From: UBA1550 sp049294435
Lineage (GTDB): Bacteria > Patescibacteriota > Minisyncoccia > Phycocordibacterales > UBA1550
Direction of reading: 5' to 3'
Length of the DNA: 7,665 nucleotides
NCBI GenBank assembly: GCA_049294435.1
Contig: JBAQCU010000053.1
Coordinates: 1 to 7,665, forward strand
The position numbers were made by a program, and so were the translations under genes. Below are positions 6,623-7,665 of this stretch, piece by piece. The notes beneath the pieces were generated by a model that was not told the DNA's origin, searched no databases, and saw only the letters and a program-made list of their open reading frames with translations. Position 1 is the stretch's first letter, and each line of letters starts with the position of its first letter.

Positions 6623-6800
6623 AGAGAGTGTAACCCCTCACGCTCAGTAATCCTATAAATCTAGTCTTTGCGAGGTACGAAGCAATCCAGAGCCCGTATT
6701 ATATATTTTGTTGAGTAAAGATTCGGTTCATCTTTTAAAAAAGAAAAGCTTATGGAAAGAGTATCTGTCGTTGTGTTTTTGGAAAGAGTTTTTGGCGTGT
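6623..6800. other. Gene-free stretch between toxin gene and the heptanucleotide array
   Basis: No gene is supported here. Besides the dispersed repeat at 6664-6690 it holds an isolated minus-strand TATAAT at 6703-6698 without a clear -35, and two direct copies of TGGAAAGAGT (6753-6762 and 6780-6789) that may be a decayed tandem duplication of about 25 bp. It also contains weak hairpins such as CTTTT/AAAAG near 6735-6750. None is GC-rich enough to be called a terminator for the toxin gene. Confidence 0.5.
6664..6690 (+). repeat. Decayed GTCATTGCGAG...GAAGCAATCC dispersed repeat
   Basis: The stretch reads GTCTTTGCGAGGTACGAAG followed by CAATCCAG, which closely resembles the widespread bacterial intergenic repeat with ends GTCATTGCGAG and GAAGCAATCC, here with one base changed near the left end. 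It can form an imperfect hairpin (TTGC/GCAA around GTAC). It is a solo fragment without a gene of its own. The family match is from memory of the motif. Confidence 0.55.
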
Positions 6801-7082
6801 TTAAAGAGAATACTTCTTATACACACGGTCGTGGTGGTCGTAGTCTACAAATGTAATTTCTTTGTTTTCTATCTTGTAAACCAGAACAAACGATTCGATA
6901 TGAACTCGGCGGTAATTTTTTAGAACATTACGGAGGGGCTTACCTATAAGAGGGTTTGAAACAATTTTGTATACTTGTGTCTCGACCTTCTTTAGCCCAA
7001 GTTTGTCTTTCCGCGCTAACTTCTCAAGAATCTTTTTGAATTCTGTAGAAAAACCAAAAGTAAATTTGCCCAGGCTCTCCAT
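6801..7082 (-). CDS. RelE/ParE-superfamily toxin (type II TA system)
   Basis: This 93-residue protein has the RelE-fold pattern. An N-terminal helical hairpin (about 11-42, STEFKKILEKLARKD...) is followed by NPLIGKPLRNVLKNYRRVHI, then strands FVLVYKIENKEITFVDYDHHDRVYKKY. R58/R59, H61, H83/H84, D85 and Y88 occupy places where RelE-type ribosome-dependent mRNA endonucleases carry their functional residues, so mRNA cleavage is more likely than the gyrase inhibition of ParE; this remains inference. It starts 2 nt after the antitoxin stop (TAA-TC-ATG) with no Shine-Dalgarno, implying coupled translation. The length is normal and the frame intact. No terminator is visible downstream, so its transcript could run into the secretion operon. 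Confidence 0.88.
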   Translation of the reverse strand: MESLGKFTFGFSTEFKKILEKLARKDKLGLKKVETQVYKIVSNPLIGKPLRNVLKNYRRVHIESFVLVYKIENKEITFVDYDHHDRVYKKYSL

Positions 7083-7084
7083 GA

Positions 7085-7315
7085 TTAAAGAGAAAGAAAG
7101 AATTTTTTAATTTCACCTTTATTTTTAAATTTGATGCCTTTACCAGCAGAAAGACCTTTTTCTATTTTCGAGAGTTTTGTCAGGTATTCAGGACTCACCT
7201 CATCCTGAGCGAGATAAGAAACTAATTTTTGCAAACGCGTTAAATCACCCCGAAGTTTTTCTTGAATGTCCAAAATTTGCACATATTTGTTTTTCGGCAA
7301 AGTTATTGTATTCAC
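7085..7315 (-). CDS. Antitoxin paired with the RelE-like toxin
   Basis: This 76-residue protein begins with GTG and reads MNTITLPKNKYVQILDIQEKL, then a helix and a short basic tail (GKGIKFKNKGEIKKFFLSL). The ITLPK start followed by a YxxxL-type helix is common among small antitoxins next to RelE toxins. The N-terminus probably binds DNA for autoregulation and the C-terminal part covers the toxin. An in-frame stop lies two codons upstream (7321-7319), so the GTG is the first possible start; a TTG at 7300 is a weaker alternative. A promoter directly precedes it, and the toxin follows after 2 nt. Specific antitoxin family is not resolved. Confidence 0.8.
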   Translation of the reverse strand: MNTITLPKNKYVQILDIQEKLRGDLTRLQKLVSYLAQDEVSPEYLTKLSKIEKGLSAGKGIKFKNKGEIKKFFLSL

Positions 7316-7350
7316 CTTTTAAATATATCATTTTCCACGACTTATTTCAA
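7316..7350 (-). promoter_or_regulatory. Strong promoter of the toxin-antitoxin pair, probably leaderless
   Basis: TTGAAA (7350-7345), a 17-nt spacer ending in the extended -10 element TGA, and TATATT (7327-7322) form a near-consensus sigma70-type promoter. Six bases (TAAAAG) then lead to the GTG at 7315, so initiation 7 nt past the -10 would start on the GTG. It sits in the 40-bp gap after the proline-rich gene, giving the pair its own transcription. Confidence 0.7.
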
Positions 7351-7355
7351 GATGT

Positions 7356-7665
7356 TTACTCTATCGGCTCTCTATATGGGTCTGCGTGATAGATGCGAGG
7401 AGACGGGGGGATGTTTGGGAAAGCGGGAACAAGAGGAGTGACTGGCGCATGTGCGGGGGGCGGTTCGATGGTAAGGTCGTCCATGGATTGTCGTCCTGCA
7501 ATAAATACTGCCTGCATCCTTTCCTCAAAAGGATGCGCATCACTTGAACTAGGGAGCGAAACACCCAAGTTGGATGGTTTGGATATAAGATGGGGAAGGA
7601 AGGATTCTGGCTCCTCTGACGTAGGGAGATTGTCGGGCGCGATGTCGAGGGGGACAGGGGGAACA
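7356..7665 (-). CDS. Proline-rich hypothetical protein, 3' end only
   Basis: The reading frame is open from the window edge to a TAA at 7358-7356, giving 102 visible residues; the start lies beyond the window. The sequence is rich in Pro, Ser and acidic residues (for example PPVPLDIAPDNLP, SEEPESFLPH, EPPPAHAPVTPLVPAFPNIPPSP) with one more ordered stretch, HPFEERMQAVFIAGRQSMDDL, which could be a helix. This looks like a disordered tail or linker. It precedes the secretion genes in the same direction, but I recognise no family. A TTG at 7568 would be a possible internal start but there is no reason to prefer it, as the frame continues upstream with the same composition. Confidence 0.7.
   Translation of the reverse strand, partial: VPPVPLDIAPDNLPTSEEPESFLPHLISKPSNLGVSLPSSSDAHPFEERMQAVFIAGRQSMDDLTIEPPPAHAPVTPLVPAFPNIPPSPRIYHADPYREPIE

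Noticed and set aside
6623..6650. Possible terminator hairpin GAG-C-GTG / CAC-TC
   Set aside because: The stem is short and bulged and is not followed by a proper T-tract on the transcribed strand.
6708..6923. Plus-strand ORF of 71 residues across the toxin gene end
   Set aside because: Half overlaps the toxin gene; composition is low-complexity and no domain is recognisable.

Overview
The window looks like a piece of a Patescibacteria (Candidate Phyla Radiation, probably Parcubacteria-like) genome. The basis is the gene set: a small two-helix T4SS-type pilin, a PrgI-family membrane protein, a VirB4-type ATPase encoded as two adjacent genes, and a secreted Ig-like protein. An S23/four-helix-bundle gene inside degenerate AAGTYTRTA-type repeats and the lack of Shine-Dalgarno sequences at every visible start fit the same group. 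The assignment is inferred from the sequence alone.

Every supported gene is on the minus strand, so transcription runs from high to low coordinates. First comes the 3' end of a proline-rich protein (to 7356). Then a RelE/ParE-like toxin-antitoxin pair (7315-6801) sits behind its own strong promoter. A 232-bp gene-free stretch follows (6800-6569); it holds a decayed GTCATTGCGAG-type dispersed repeat and six perfect copies of a 7-bp tandem repeat directly abutting a promoter. The secretion operon is next: a PrgI-family protein (6568-6119), an S23 four-helix-bundle gene (6095-5751), a TraC-like/VirB4 N-terminal protein (5704-5045) and the VirB4 ATPase (5033-3198). After a short gap with another promoter-like site come a secreted protein with three Ig-like repeats (3130-2027), a 141-bp AT-rich spacer with a promoter-like site, a pilin (1885-1412) and a membrane-anchored probable beta-propeller protein (1409-30). 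The last 29 bases hold nothing I can name.

The working model is an envelope-spanning conjugation- or pilus-like machine. The split VirB4 supplies energy at the inner face, the PrgI-like protein is its membrane partner, the pilin is the filament or channel subunit, and the Ig-like and propeller proteins are extracytoplasmic accessories. The substrate (DNA, protein, or a contact structure for a host cell) cannot be told from this window.

The most notable signals are these. (1) An S23-gene cassette of about 427 bp with imperfect terminal inverted repeats lies between PrgI and VirB4, and one arm supplies the last codons and stop of PrgI. (2) A heptanucleotide tandem array overlaps the -35 region of the secretion operon promoter. 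(3) Three genes have a -10-like hexamer exactly 6 nt before the start codon, suggesting leaderless mRNAs.
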